Source: an uncultured Pseudomonadota bacterium (lineage in GTDB: Bacteria > Pseudomonadota > Gammaproteobacteria > Burkholderiales > Thiobacillaceae). From it: 64,000 nt of DNA. The stretch lies in assembly GCA_903835655.1 (NCBI GenBank), contig CAILNT010000129.1:1-64000 (forward strand), written 5' to 3'. The position numbers were made by a program, and so were the translations under genes. Positions 9,828 through 18,620 of the stretch are shown here, piece after piece (position 1 is the first letter of the stretch; each line of letters opens with the position of its first letter). The notes under the pieces were generated by a model that was not told the origin of the DNA, ran no database searches, and saw nothing but the letters and a program-made list of their open reading frames with translations.

Positions 9828-10103
9828 TCATGGCCTGACGCCCTGTGCGTGCAGGACGTAGATGTGCCTGGGGTCGGGGATCGCCATGTGCAAGCGCTCG
9901 CGCGCCACTTCCTCGACCCGGTTGTGCATCAGCCAGGTGGAAATCTCCAGCTGCAACTGGCCCCACTCCACATCCAGGGCACGGGCGCGTGCCTGCTGCG
10001 CCTGCAAGGCCATAAATAATTTGCGCGCCTGATGGCGCGCCGAAACGACGGAGAGGGCGCAGGCGACCAAGGCCGCGACCAGGACCAGGTTCAGCTTAAC
10101 CAT
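9828..10103 (-). CDS. ftsL: Cell division protein FtsL
   Basis: Small bitopic divisome protein that links FtsQ and FtsB with FtsWI. 91 residues: one N-terminal membrane helix ([17 protein letters not shown]), then a periplasmic heptad-like helix ([20 protein letters not shown]) and a short conserved tail. Recognition rests on size, topology and position between rsmH and ftsI, because FtsL sequences diverge. The ATG at 10103 overlaps the rsmH end by 13 nt. Confidence 0.88.
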   Translation of the reverse strand: MVKLNLVLVAALVACALSVVSARHQARKLFMALQAQQARARALDVEWGQLQLEISTWLMHNRVEEVARERLHMAIPDPRHIYVLHAQGVRP

Positions 10104-11086
10104 GGCACCTCCGTGCGCTCGGCTACTCGCATGGTCGCGCTGCGCGCGCGCGGGTTCGCCGACGCTTCGATTGCGGAAGGCCTGGTCGCCCGGCCGACCA
10201 GCGCCAGGCAACCGCCACGCAGCGCGGATGCGGGCAGGGGAATCTCCAGCGGCACCTGCTCGCCCTGTGATTCCTGGCGCATGTAGTGCTTCACCATGCG
10301 GTCTTCCAGGGAATGAAAGCTGATCACCACCAGGCGTCCGCCCGTTTTCAGCAAGGTCGCGGCTTGCGGCAACGCCTGTGCAATCTCTTCAAGCTCGCGG
10401 TTAATGAAAATCCGCACAGCCTGAAATGTTCGCGTCGCCGGGTCCTGGCCGCGTTCGCGGCTGCGCACGGCACTGGCGACCACGACTGCAAGCTGGCGGG
10501 TGCTCGTGAGCGGCGCGATCGTTCTTGCCTGCGCAATCGCCCTTGCAACGGCCTTAGCAAACCGCTCTTCCCCATAGTCCCTGACAACTTTGGCAATCTC
10601 CTCTACCGGTGCCTGATTCAGCCATTCCGCGGCGGTCATGCCACGACTGGTGTCCATGCGCATATCCAGGGGGGCATCGAAACGAAAACTGAAACCCCGT
10701 TCCGCCTCGTCCAGCTGCGGGCTGGATACGCCCAGGTCGAACAACACCCCATCCACTTGCGTCAGGCCCGCCGCGCGCACGGCCGAGGCCAGATCAGAAA
10801 ACGGTGCATGGACCATGTGAAAGCGCGTATCGGCCATCGCCTGCCCCACCGCGACCGCCGCCGGGTCGCGATCCAGCGCGATCAATCTGCCGCGAGGCCC
10901 GAGTCGTTCCAGAATCGCCCGGCTGTGGCCGCCGCGACCGAAGGTGGCATCCACGTAGACGCCATCCTCGCGTATCTTCAGAGCGGCAACCGCCTCCTCC
11001 AGCAACACGGCAACGTGGGTCGCCCCCGCGCCGCTCTCCGGCCCGCGATCCGGGCTGTTGTGGCGCAGTGCCTGCGCCGCGCTCAC
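10091..11086 (-). CDS. rsmH: 16S rRNA (cytosine-1402-N4)-methyltransferase RsmH
   Basis: Methylates C1402 of 16S rRNA with S-adenosylmethionine. 331 residues; SAM loop '[16 protein letters not shown]' near residue 45, '[15 protein letters not shown]' in the middle, and '[15 protein letters not shown]' near the C terminus, all hallmarks of the former MraW family. The start is GTG, overlapping the mraZ stop (GTGA). Confidence 0.96.
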   Translation of the reverse strand: MSAAQALRHNSPDRGPESGAGATHVAVLLEEAVAALKIREDGVYVDATFGRGGHSRAILERLGPRGRLIALDRDPAAVAVGQAMADTRFHMVHAPFSDLASAVRAAGLTQVDGVLFDLGVSSPQLDEAERGFSFRFDAPLDMRMDTSRGMTAAEWLNQAPVEEIAKVVRDYGEERFAKAVARAIAQARTIAPLTSTRQLAVVVASAVRSRERGQDPATRTFQAVRIFINRELEEIAQALPQAATLLKTGGRLVVISFHSLEDRMVKHYMRQESQGEQVPLEIPLPASALRGGCLALVGRATRPSAIEASANPRARSATMRVAERTEVPWLS

Positions 11087-11556
11087 AGGGAAAACCCCTT
11101 GAGACCCTCGGACAGCGTGCCGTCGCGGGCCGCGTTGGCCAGCAACTGCGGGAATTGAGCGGCTTGCTCGAACAGGCCCTGCCAGGTGGCATCGTCCCAG
11201 ATCTCGAATTTCTCACCCTGACCGACCAGAGCCACGCTTTTTTCCAGCTTGGCGAAGCGCCGCAGCATGGGGTTAACCAGGATGCGGCCAGCGCTATCGG
11301 GATCGACTTCCTCGGCCGACCCGATCACCAGACGTTTCAACTCCTTGGCAATCGGGTCCAGGCTGGGCAGTGCGTTGAGTCGGGACGCGACTCTTTCCCA
11401 CTCGGGGTAGGGGTAGAGCAGCAAGCAGCCGCTGGTTGGGTCGGCCGTCAGGACGAGGTGGCCGGCGCAAGAGGCGGTCAGGCGCTCGCGCAGACGCGCG
11501 GGAATGGCCAATCGGCCCTTCCCATCCAGCGCCATCTGCGTCGATCCTGTAAACAT
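11083..11556 (-). CDS. mraZ: Transcriptional regulator MraZ
   Basis: DNA-binding regulator of the division and cell wall cluster. 157 residues with two SpoVT/AbrB-like halves: '[16 protein letters not shown]' near residue 10 and '[18 protein letters not shown]' near residue 85. An excellent ribosome site (GAGGAG, 5 nt spacing) sets the ATG at 11556; three codons are open upstream but not needed. It heads the operon, and GTGGGA repeats upstream are its likely own operator. Confidence 0.96.
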   Translation of the reverse strand: MFTGSTQMALDGKGRLAIPARLRERLTASCAGHLVLTADPTSGCLLLYPYPEWERVASRLNALPSLDPIAKELKRLVIGSAEEVDPDSAGRILVNPMLRRFAKLEKSVALVGQGEKFEIWDDATWQGLFEQAAQFPQLLANAARDGTLSEGLKGFSL

Positions 11557-11591
11557 GCATCCTCCTCTGTAATCCACTGGGCAACACTATT

Positions 11592-11617
11592 CCACACCAT
11601 TTCCCACTTCTTCCCAC
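11592..11617 (-). promoter_or_regulatory. MraZ-box operator
   Basis: On the minus strand GTGGGA occurs at 11617-11612 and again at 11607-11602, followed by GTGTGG at 11597-11592. The period is exactly 10 bp, the arrangement known for MraZ boxes in other proteobacteria. It sits between the predicted -10 element and mraZ, so binding should repress the cluster. Confidence 0.8.
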
Positions 11618-11645
11618 TTTAGTTCACGCAAAACCCCACCGTCAA
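11616..11645 (-). promoter_or_regulatory. Sigma-70-type promoter for the mraZ-murG cluster
   Basis: Minus strand TTGACG at 11645-11640 (five of six bases match -35), an 18-nt spacer, and TAAAGT at 11621-11616 (four of six match -10). The -10 overlaps the first MraZ box, which fits autorepression. Confidence 0.6.
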
Positions 11646-11820
11646 GGACGAAATAGGGAAAATTTCAATCGGCTCAATGACTTACGAAATGTGGGCGATT
11701 CATCCGGTTGTTCCTATCGAATGAGCGGCCTAGGCGTGAAACTTAAAGCTCCACATTAAGTGATGCGGCGAAGTCGGGGCGAATTTGGGCCGGATAGCCG
11801 TTGGCGCTTGAGCGCCTTAC

Positions 11821-11920
11821 GAATCCGGCGTGCCCCTTGCGAGGGCAGCGGAGTCGTTGGCGGGTAACCGCCTTACGAATCCGGCGTCCTCCTTGCGAGG
11901 ACAGCGGAGTCGTTGGCGGG
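11821..11920. repeat. 56-bp repeat, two tandem copies (second truncated)
   Basis: Copies start with GAATCCGGCG at 11821 and 11877, exactly 56 bp apart. The unit contains the interrupted palindrome GGCGGGTAACCGCC and CGGAGTCG/CGAATCCG outer arms, so it can fold as a REP-like hairpin. The same unit recurs at 12184-12240 and four times at 22044-22224. There is no convincing coding region in the whole 11646-12425 spacer; the open frames there are repeat shadows. Confidence 0.8.
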
Positions 11921-11935
11921 CCAGGAGCGGTCTTC

Positions 11936-12180
11936 TGGGCGCGATCGACGTAAGGCTGGTGACTTTGGCCGGGGGTAGCCCGGCGGCTAGTTACTTTTCT
12001 TGCGCGGCCAAGAAAAGTAACCCAAAGAAGGCCGCCCCCGCTGCCGCCGACTTCCCCGTGCGTGCCTGCGTCGAGTGGGCGGAGAAAGAACTCGCTACGC
12101 TCAGACAGCTTTCTCCGGCCTTCGGCTACCCCACACGCCGCCGTCCCGCCCGGCTGCGGCAGAGGGGGAAGGATATATCT
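11936..12180. repeat. Dispersed non-coding repeat element with TTACTTTTCTTG palindrome
   Basis: Contains a perfect 13-bp inverted repeat, GTTACTTTTCTTG at 11990-12002 and its complement at 12009-12021, with a 6-nt loop. Flanking sequence of this type is familiar as a dispersed element in beta- and gammaproteobacterial genomes, often misannotated as a short hypothetical protein. It lies between copies of the 56-bp repeat, as if inserted into an older array. The boundaries are approximate. Confidence 0.45.
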
Positions 12181-12183
12181 AAC

Positions 12184-12240
12184 CTTGCGAGGACAGCGGA
12201 GTCGTTGGCGGGTAACCGCCCTACGAATCCGGCGTGCCCC
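12184..12240. repeat. 56-bp repeat, single copy
   Basis: One copy of the unit also found at 11821 and 22044, on the far side of the TTACTTTTCTTG element. A short palindrome TCACCC-AAA-GGGTGA follows at 12299-12313. Nothing else recognisable precedes the gene ending at 12426. Confidence 0.7.
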
Positions 12241-12425
12241 ATGTGGGTGCAACGCAGCCAGGCGGCTCGCCTGGCGTGCAATCGGGTGCGTAGCGGGTTC
12301 ACCCAAAGGGTGAGCGTGATCAAAGGCACAAACCTCAATGTCCATGGGGCCTCACGGGAGAGAATGAGCGGTCAACTGAGGAATCAAGGATGATGGGAAA
12401 CGGAGGCCCTCCGGCCATGCCCGAC

Positions 12426-13103
12426 TCAAGCCAGCCAGGCCAGATACCCACCCAACGCAACCAGTAGCAGGCCCAGGGCCTGTTTCAAACGCAGCGAGAA
12501 GGCCAGCAAACCACGCGACTGAGCATAAGCCTGAACCAGGCCGGTGAAGGTGCCTGCGGCCAGCATCAACGCACAGTGGCCAAGGGCGTAGACGAACAAC
12601 AAGGAAACGCCGTAGGCCACCTCGCCTTGGGTTGCCACCAAACCAAGTAATGCCACCAGCGCCGGTGTCGCGCAAGGGCTGGAGACGATGCCAAACACCG
12701 AGCCCAGCAGTAACGCACCCAAAGGCCCGGCCACTCTCGGTTGCCAGTGAAAGCCGCCGGGTGAGCGTAGCGGCAGCCATCCCATGAGATTCAGACCCAT
12801 CGCCGCCGCCAGCAAGCCGAGGGCGACGAACCACGGCCCACCCAGGGTGCCCATGAACTGCCCGAGCAAGGCGGCTGCCGCGCCCAGCGCGGTGAAGGTG
12901 CTGGCCAGCCCGAGCACGAAGGCCAGGGAATGGAGAAACGCGCGCCGCTTGTCGTCACCGGCATGACCACCGACATAGCCCACCACCAGCGGTACCGTCG
13001 CCAACGCGCAGGGGCTGGCGGAAGACACCACTCCGGCGACAAACACCAGACCGTAGGCCAGCAGAGGATAAGTGGCGAGAAGGTCGGGGACATGTTCGAA
13101 CAT
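12426..13103 (-). CDS. CcdA/DsbD-type membrane thiol-disulfide transporter
   Basis: Carries electrons from cytoplasmic thioredoxin across the inner membrane to periplasmic thiol proteins. 225 residues, six predicted helices in two inverted halves. Each half has the family cysteine motif: 'SSASPCALATVP' near residue 27 and 'GIVSSPCATPALVAL' near residue 138. Its partner is probably the exported thioredoxin-like protein that ends only 2 nt before this start. The role could be cytochrome c maturation or general periplasmic reduction. Confidence 0.85.
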   Translation of the reverse strand: MFEHVPDLLATYPLLAYGLVFVAGVVSSASPCALATVPLVVGYVGGHAGDDKRRAFLHSLAFVLGLASTFTALGAAAALLGQFMGTLGGPWFVALGLLAAAMGLNLMGWLPLRSPGGFHWQPRVAGPLGALLLGSVFGIVSSPCATPALVALLGLVATQGEVAYGVSLLFVYALGHCALMLAAGTFTGLVQAYAQSRGLLAFSLRLKQALGLLLVALGGYLAWLA

Positions 13104-13105
13104 GG

Positions 13106-13534
13106 TCAGCGCGCGCCTAGCTCGTGTAGTTTTTGCGCCACCTTTACTTCATCCTGGTAGCCGTAACGGCGATCCACCTCGCGGCCTTTGGCATCAAAGA
13201 ACACCAAGGTGGGAATGACCATGATCTTGAGTTGCCGGGTGAGGCCCTTGTCGCGATTGACGTTGACCTGGACGATCTGTGCGCGGCCCTGATAGCCGCG
13301 CGAAATGCCGTCCAGCACGACTTTCATGCGCTTGCACTGGCTGCAGGTCTCGGCGCCGAATTCGATCAGCACGGGCTGGCCGGAGGCCAGGGCTGTTTGC
13401 ACCGCTATAGCCGTGTTGATGTTGACGCTGGCCGGCCAGGAGCACGTGGGCAGCATCAAGGCGGCCCCGGCCAGGAGCAGGCGTACAGCCTTGAGCAGAC
13501 GGGCGTATGTCGGAGAGCGATTCATTAAGGTCAT
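13106..13534 (-). CDS. Exported thioredoxin-like protein
   Basis: About 142 residues: a signal-like N terminus (LLLAGAALMLPTCSWPA), then a thioredoxin fold with the redox motif CSQC in 'FGAETCSQCKRMKVVL' and the cis-proline segment 'IMVIPTLVFFDAKGRE'. It probably receives electrons from the adjacent CcdA-like protein, making a split DsbD-like pair. I chose the ATG at 13534; 13525 is an equally possible start. The frame stays open far upstream, but that region is the remnant of a CDF transporter, which suggests this gene was brought next to it by deletion. Confidence 0.82.
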   Translation of the reverse strand: MTLMNRSPTYARLLKAVRLLLAGAALMLPTCSWPASVNINTAIAVQTALASGQPVLIEFGAETCSQCKRMKVVLDGISRGYQGRAQIVQVNVNRDKGLTRQLKIMVIPTLVFFDAKGREVDRRYGYQDEVKVAQKLHELGAR

Positions 13535-13815
13535 TGTGAGTTGCTTGTCGGAGAAGGCGCACCAACTGACCGACCAGATGTGCAAATCGTATACCGAGGC
13601 CACGCCGGGCACGCCGGCCAGCGCTTGGCTAACTGCTTCCGGGTCGACATTGAATGGTGCCCTTCCATTAGCCCATGTAGCGCCTCGCGCAGCAGCGCCA
13701 AGCTGGAGACCAGGATCAGCGCACCGATGGCTAGGGACAACAGTGGGTCGACGGATGTCCCGCCGGTGAAGGCGATGACGAGACCGGCGAGCCAGGCCAC
13801 CAGTATGGCCATGTT
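13535..13815 (-). pseudogene. Cation diffusion facilitator (CzcD-like) remnant
   Basis: Two pieces of a CDF metal exporter in different frames: 'FTGGTSVDPLLSLAIGALIL' through 'LLREALHGLMEG' in one frame, then 'NVDPEAVSQALAGVPGVASV' and 'YDLHIWSVS' in the next. The first piece is the last membrane helices, the second the start of the cytoplasmic domain. The N-terminal half is absent, there is a frameshift near 13660, and the C terminus is cut off by the thioredoxin gene. It cannot make a working transporter. Confidence 0.72.
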
Positions 13816-13829
13816 CGAGGCTCATCGCC

Positions 13830-14029
13830 TCAGCGCTCGTAGCCCGAACGGGGAATGCACACATGCTTGTCGCCGAGCACCCGCAGATAGGCCCGCGCCG
13901 TGAATTCGTGGCAGGCGGCGCAAGGGTTGACCAGCCGACCGCGCAGCCACGCGCGCGGTTCGGATTCATGGCGCAATCGATGGGAGCGGGCGAGCAATCC
14001 GGGACGGATGCGTATCGACCTGCGCTCGC
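13830..14029 (-). pseudogene. Possible remnant of a small haem c-binding protein
   Basis: Between the CDF remnant and the MBL gene a minus-strand frame encodes 'LVNPCAACHEFTARAYL' and ends 'CIPRSGYER' plus stop. CAACH is a canonical haem c attachment motif, but no signal peptide, no ATG and no complete cytochrome domain are visible; TTG codons are the only in-frame starts. It may be a degraded cytochrome linked to the neighbouring thioredoxin genes, or a chance motif. Confidence 0.3.
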
Positions 14030-14030
14030 G

Positions 14031-14960
14031 TCATTCGCTTTCGAACTCGATGAAGGCCCGGTTCATGTTGGCGCGATGCAGGTCGGCGTAGTTTTTCAGG
14101 TGGCGGAAGGCGGGCAGATCGGCGTACCGGTCCAGCACCGCACTCATCGGCTGCATGTCGCGTGCGGCGGTGCCAATGGTGTCGGCCAGGAAGCCGTCGT
14201 AGTCGCCGGTTTCGCGTTTCGCCTGGGCCAGATCGCAGACCCGGCCGTGGCCCGGCACGATGCGGACCGGGTGCAGCGCTTCGAGCATGTGGTATGCCTG
14301 GCGCGCCTTTATCACGCTCGACCAGGGCAGCACGCCAAGCAGGCGGTCGACGAATACCAGATCGCCGGTTATTGCGACTTGCTGTTTCGGCAACCAAACC
14401 AGGGCATCACCCGGGAAGTGGGCATCGGTGTAGCGCAGTTCCAGGCTCTCACCGCCCAGCGTCAGTGGCACGGCATCGCCTTCCAGTGGGTGCGGCGCAG
14501 GCAGCGCCTGGGTGCCGGCCAGGCGCTCGCCCAGGAAACGTTGCAGAGCGGCGAGGTGTTGCTCTGCGAACTGGGCCTGGTTGATGGCGGTGCGTTTCAG
14601 GGCAACGATTTCCGCGCCGTGGCGGGCGAAGTAATCGTTGCCCAGCCAGCGATGGTCCTGGCTGCCGGTGTTGACGACCCAGCGCACCGGCAGGGGGGTA
14701 ACGGTGTGGATCGCGACGGCGAGTTTCCCAGCGCCCAGTCGGCTGGCACCGGAATCGATCAAGATCACGCCCTGGGCCGTGACGACGAAGGCGTAGTTGG
14801 CGTTAAGGCCATCGTTGTCGGTACTGCGCTGGTCAAGCGGTCCGACGATGGCATAGACGTTGTCGGAGACTGCCTCGGCACGTGGCTGATAATCAGCACG
14901 AGCAAGGCCAATGCTGGCGATCAGACTGGCGACCAGAACGAAGAAAACATGCTTCAGCAT
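14031..14960 (-). CDS. Exported MBL-fold protein with atypical metal motif
   Basis: 309 residues with a signal peptide (VFFVLVASLIASIGLARA) and a metallo-beta-lactamase fold: 'NYAFVVTAQGVILIDSGASR', 'DAHFPGDALVWLPKQQVAITGD' and 'IVPGHGRVCDL'. The usual HxHxDH zinc motif reads NTGSQDHRWLGN, so only the final Asp-His pair is kept. Metal site and activity may therefore differ from typical hydrolases. AAGGA 8 nt upstream supports ATG 14960. It follows a TlpA-like thioredoxin by 56 nt and is probably co-transcribed with it. Related exported MBL proteins are found beside quinoprotein and sulfur-oxidation genes, but nothing here fixes the substrate. Confidence 0.7.
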   Translation of the reverse strand: MLKHVFFVLVASLIASIGLARADYQPRAEAVSDNVYAIVGPLDQRSTDNDGLNANYAFVVTAQGVILIDSGASRLGAGKLAVAIHTVTPLPVRWVVNTGSQDHRWLGNDYFARHGAEIVALKRTAINQAQFAEQHLAALQRFLGERLAGTQALPAPHPLEGDAVPLTLGGESLELRYTDAHFPGDALVWLPKQQVAITGDLVFVDRLLGVLPWSSVIKARQAYHMLEALHPVRIVPGHGRVCDLAQAKRETGDYDGFLADTIGTAARDMQPMSAVLDRYADLPAFRHLKNYADLHRANMNRAFIEFESE

Positions 14961-15016
14961 GAAAAATTCCTTTCGACAAATGTGATGCGAATGCTGGCCA
15001 CAGAGCGCTACCGCCA

Positions 15017-15535
15017 TTATTTCCTGGCTCTCGGGTGCTCCCGCTTCCAGCCTTCCATGAACGCCTGCAATCTATCCTCGCGTACCTGGCCGGGGATGAA
15101 CATGACGATCTCGCCGGTGGGGTCGTAGAGATAGGACGTGGGGAAGAAATCCACAGGGCCGACCTGGCGGTAGACGCTGTTGGAATCACTACGCGCGCCG
15201 CCAGCGACGGTGATGACTTCCAGGTCGTGGTGCTTGGCGGTGGCACGGACGGTACTTTCCTCGGGGCCATAGTCGAGGCCGACGCCGATCACCACGAAAT
15301 CTCGGTGCTTGTGCAGCGTATTGAGGGTCGTCGTCTCGGCCCAACACAGCGGACACCAGGGCGCCCAGAAATTCACCAGCACCCATTTGCCACGGTAGTC
15401 GGACAGATGCAGTGTCTTGCCGTTGACCTCGGTGAACTGGAAGTCGATGGCTTTCTCGGCGAAGACCGATTGAGAAACGAGCGCGACCAGGGCAAGCGAG
15501 AGAAGCGCGCGTTTGATCCAGTTTCCAGATTTCAT
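15017..15535 (-). CDS. TlpA/ResA-like periplasmic thioredoxin
   Basis: 172 residues with an N-terminal signal or anchor (LLSLALVALVSQSVFA) and a thioredoxin fold whose redox site is WCPLC in 'LVNFWAPWCPLCWAETTTL'. 'VDFFPTSYLYDPTGEIV' carries the cis-proline and beta-hairpin of the AhpC-TSA/TlpA family. Its start overlaps the RND pump stop (ATGA), so it belongs to the efflux operon, an unusual partner. A role in thiol repair of exported proteins is inference. Confidence 0.82.
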   Translation of the reverse strand: MKSGNWIKRALLSLALVALVSQSVFAEKAIDFQFTEVNGKTLHLSDYRGKWVLVNFWAPWCPLCWAETTTLNTLHKHRDFVVIGVGLDYGPEESTVRATAKHHDLEVITVAGGARSDSNSVYRQVGPVDFFPTSYLYDPTGEIVMFIPGQVREDRLQAFMEGWKREHPRARK

Positions 15536-18500
15536 CGGTTTCCTTTTACCCAGACATAGAACATCGGCAGATAGAACAGCGAGAGCACGGTACCCACCAG
15601 CAAGCCGCCGATGGCGGTATCGGCCAGCGGCGACAGACGTTCCAGGCCGACGGCGTGCTCCAGCGCCACCGGCAGCAGGCCGGCGATGGTGCCGAAGGCG
15701 GTCATCAGGATGGGCCGGTAACGCAGGCGGATGGAATCACGCGCGGCATCCAGAGATGCGGCACCTTCGCGCTCGCGGGTGTGGATGAAATCCACCATCA
15801 GGATGGAGTTCTTCACGATGATGGAGAACAGCAGAATGATGCCCAGAATAGCGGGCAGCGCCATGGCCTTGTCGAACAGCAGCAAACCCCACACCGCGCC
15901 GATGGCCGACAGCGGCAGCACCAGCATGGCGATGCCGGCCAGGGTGAAGCTGCCGTAGGCCGGCACCAGCACTGCGAACAGCAGCAGCATGCCCAACATC
16001 ATGCCGGCCATCATCGCCTTGCTGGATTCGGTGCCCTGGCCGTTGTCGCCCGTTTCCACCAACGTCACGCCGGGTGGCAGCACTGCGCGGGCGGCGGCCT
16101 CGGCCTGTGCGGAAAGCATGCTGGAGGGCGCTTTCTCGCGCCAGGCCAAGATGTCCAGACTGTATTGCATGCGGTCGCGGGTGAGTGTGGAAACGGCCTG
16201 GACGCGGGTAAGCCGGCCCAGCTCGCCCAGGCTGACCGACTGTCCAATAGTCGGTTGCGTATTCGGTAGTTGAATGGGCAACAACATCAGGGTTGCGGGT
16301 TCGGCCCGGTAGGCGTCGCTGAAGTAGCTGCGTACCGGAATCGCGCTCACCGTGGACAGCTTGGAGAGACTCGCCACTGCTCCACCCTTGAGCGGCAGTT
16401 GCGCCACCACCGCTTCGGGGGTCAGCCCTAAGCTGCGCAGGCGCTCTTCATCAAGGGTCAATACGGTCTCCTGGGCGTCTGCGTCCCACACCGTGGACAC
16501 TGAAGTCAGCCCCGGCACCTTGGCCAGTGCCGCTCTAACCTTGGTGGCGGCTTCGGGCAATCGACGCCAGTCCTCGGAATAGAGGCGGATATCCACCGTG
16601 GCCTTGATGGTGGACATGGGTGTGATGCCGAAGCTATACACGTCGGCGGCGGTCACACCCGGCAACGCGGCCAGGCGATTACGCAGGTTGGCCTCGATCT
16701 GCCAGGTGTCTTCGGCACGCTCGAAGCGGTTGACGTAGGCCAGGGTGAAGGTCGCCTCGGCCGGAAGTTGGCCGGAGCCGAGCGAGATCACGCCCGCCTC
16801 GGAGCCGAACACCAGGCTGATCCGTTTCAGCCGCTCGTCCCGCATCAGTTCCCGCTCGAATGCGGCCAGTCGGGCTTCAGCCACCGTCACCGGTTCGTTG
16901 GCGGAAAAACGCACATGCGCCTTGACGATACCGGTATCCATCGGCGGCATGGCGTCGCGTCCCACTAGGGGCATGACGAAGGCGAAGCTGGCCAGCAGCA
17001 GGCCGTAGGCCGGCAGCACCAGCAGCCAGCGGCGCAGGCGGCCACCGGCGAAAGACCAGTCCAGCCCGCGCATATACAGGGCAGCGCCCGGCCCCAGGGT
17101 GCGTTGATAGAACCGTTCCAGGAAGCGCTCGAAGCTGTTCTTCGGCGGCAGGCCGTTTCGGTACCAGAAGAAGGACAGACGCGGAATGAAGGTCACCGCG
17201 ATGAAGTAGGACACCCCCACCGCGATCACCAGAGGATAAACCAGATGCTTGAACATCGCTTCGGTGAAGTCGCCGACGAACATCAAGGGTCCGATCACTA
17301 CGACCGTGGCGAGGGTGCCGATGAACACCGGAAACAACACCTCCTCGGTGCCATGCTGGATGGCCGTGGACACATCCTCGTGCAACTCGCCTAGGTGGCG
17401 CTCGATGTTCTCCAGCACCACCACGGCGTCATCCACCAACATCCCCAAAGCCAAGATCACGGCGGTGAGGACGATGGTATTCATCTCCCAGCCGGTCAGC
17501 CAGAGTACCGCCAGGGTGATGAGAAATACCAGCGGGATAGAAATCAAGGCGGTCGTCACCGCGCGCCAGTTGCCAAGGAAGAACAGGATGACGACGCTGG
17601 TGAAAAGTATGGCATCGCGCAGGGCTTCCATCATGTTGCTGTTGGAGTCCTCGATCAGTTCACCCTGGGTGTCGGCGATGGCGATCTCCAGACCGGGATA
17701 GCGCGCCTTCAAGTCGGGCAACTTCGCTTCCGCTTCGGCGATGGCCGTGGCCACCGCGCCGCCCGGCGCCCGTTGGATGGCCACGGCGATGGCCGGCTTG
17801 CCATTGCCGTGATAGGAAGAAAAAAGCTCGCCCTCACCCAGGCGGATGTCGGCCAGGTCGCCCAGGGACAGACCAGGCGCCACAGTCAGCAGGCGCAGGC
17901 GCTCGGCGTCACTGCCTTCGCCATAGATGGTCAGCGTGGTCGCAGCACGACCGCCTTGCAGCGTGCCCAGCGGCCAGTCGCGGTTGACCTTGGTCAGTAA
18001 ATCCTGGAACTGGGCCTGGGAGAGGCCGTAGTGGGCCAGCTTGAGCGGATCGAATTCCACCCGTACCGTCGGCTCGTGGCCGCCGAATACCTCGACGTTG
18101 GCAATGTGCGACTGGGTGATGAGGGCGGCGCGCAAATCGTTTTCCGCCAGCAGTCGCACTTGCGAGAGGCTCAAGCCGCTGCCTGGCTTGGGCGAAACCG
18201 CCAGCACCATGACCGGATTGGTGAAGCTGCCTATGGGGTAGATTGCCGACGGGGGCACTTCCGCCGGCAGCTTGGCGCGCACCCGCGAGAGCGCGTTGGA
18301 AATATCCACCAGGGCGGCATTCAGTCCCTTGGTGTACTCGAACTCGGCCCGGACAATGGATACCTCGTTCTTGCTGGTGCTCTCCACGTTGCGCACGCCG
18401 GACAGGGCATACAACTCCTGCTCGATGGGGCGCGACAGTTTCTGCGCCACGGTCAGCGCTGCCGCCCCCGGCAACTGGGTGATCACCGTGACCTGGGGGC

Positions 18501-18618
18501 GCTCCATGTCCGGATACATGTTGCGCGGCAGCTTGAGATACCCCACCACCCCGAGCAGGGAGGCCAGCAGCAGAATGATGGCCAACAGTTGGGGGCGAGC
18601 GTGGAAGAAGCGGAACAT
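15532..18618 (-). CDS. RND-family efflux permease
   Basis: 1028 residues, the usual length for an AcrB/MexB-like inner membrane proton antiporter. Layout: first helix about residues 9-29, large periplasmic loop, helices 2-6 with the proton-relay motif 'ALGMLVDDAVVVLENIER' near residue 400, second periplasmic loop from about residue 560, and helices 8-12 with 'GIILLFSIIVKNSILMVDF'. It works with the adaptor and TolC-like channel encoded just upstream under a TetR regulator. The substrate cannot be read from sequence; the two Asp of helix 4 suit drug or solvent pumps at least as well as metal pumps. Confidence 0.92.
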   Translation of the reverse strand: MFRFFHARPQLLAIILLLASLLGVVGYLKLPRNMYPDMERPQVTVITQLPGAAALTVAQKLSRPIEQELYALSGVRNVESTSKNEVSIVRAEFEYTKGLNAALVDISNALSRVRAKLPAEVPPSAIYPIGSFTNPVMVLAVSPKPGSGLSLSQVRLLAENDLRAALITQSHIANVEVFGGHEPTVRVEFDPLKLAHYGLSQAQFQDLLTKVNRDWPLGTLQGGRAATTLTIYGEGSDAERLRLLTVAPGLSLGDLADIRLGEGELFSSYHGNGKPAIAVAIQRAPGGAVATAIAEAEAKLPDLKARYPGLEIAIADTQGELIEDSNSNMMEALRDAILFTSVVILFFLGNWRAVTTALISIPLVFLITLAVLWLTGWEMNTIVLTAVILALGMLVDDAVVVLENIERHLGELHEDVSTAIQHGTEEVLFPVFIGTLATVVVIGPLMFVGDFTEAMFKHLVYPLVIAVGVSYFIAVTFIPRLSFFWYRNGLPPKNSFERFLERFYQRTLGPGAALYMRGLDWSFAGGRLRRWLLVLPAYGLLLASFAFVMPLVGRDAMPPMDTGIVKAHVRFSANEPVTVAEARLAAFERELMRDERLKRISLVFGSEAGVISLGSGQLPAEATFTLAYVNRFERAEDTWQIEANLRNRLAALPGVTAADVYSFGITPMSTIKATVDIRLYSEDWRRLPEAATKVRAALAKVPGLTSVSTVWDADAQETVLTLDEERLRSLGLTPEAVVAQLPLKGGAVASLSKLSTVSAIPVRSYFSDAYRAEPATLMLLPIQLPNTQPTIGQSVSLGELGRLTRVQAVSTLTRDRMQYSLDILAWREKAPSSMLSAQAEAAARAVLPPGVTLVETGDNGQGTESSKAMMAGMMLGMLLLFAVLVPAYGSFTLAGIAMLVLPLSAIGAVWGLLLFDKAMALPAILGIILLFSIIVKNSILMVDFIHTREREGAASLDAARDSIRLRYRPILMTAFGTIAGLLPVALEHAVGLERLSPLADTAIGGLLVGTVLSLFYLPMFYVWVKGNR

Positions 18619-18620
18619 AA

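Noticed and set aside
11743-12345. A 200-codon minus-strand hypothetical protein
   Set aside because: It is made of the 56-bp repeat and the TTACTTTTCTTG element, and nothing supports translation.
13106-13969. One long 287-codon minus-strand gene
   Set aside because: The first part is out-of-family peptide plus a CDF fragment; only the thioredoxin part from about 13534 onward is coherent and has a signal peptide.
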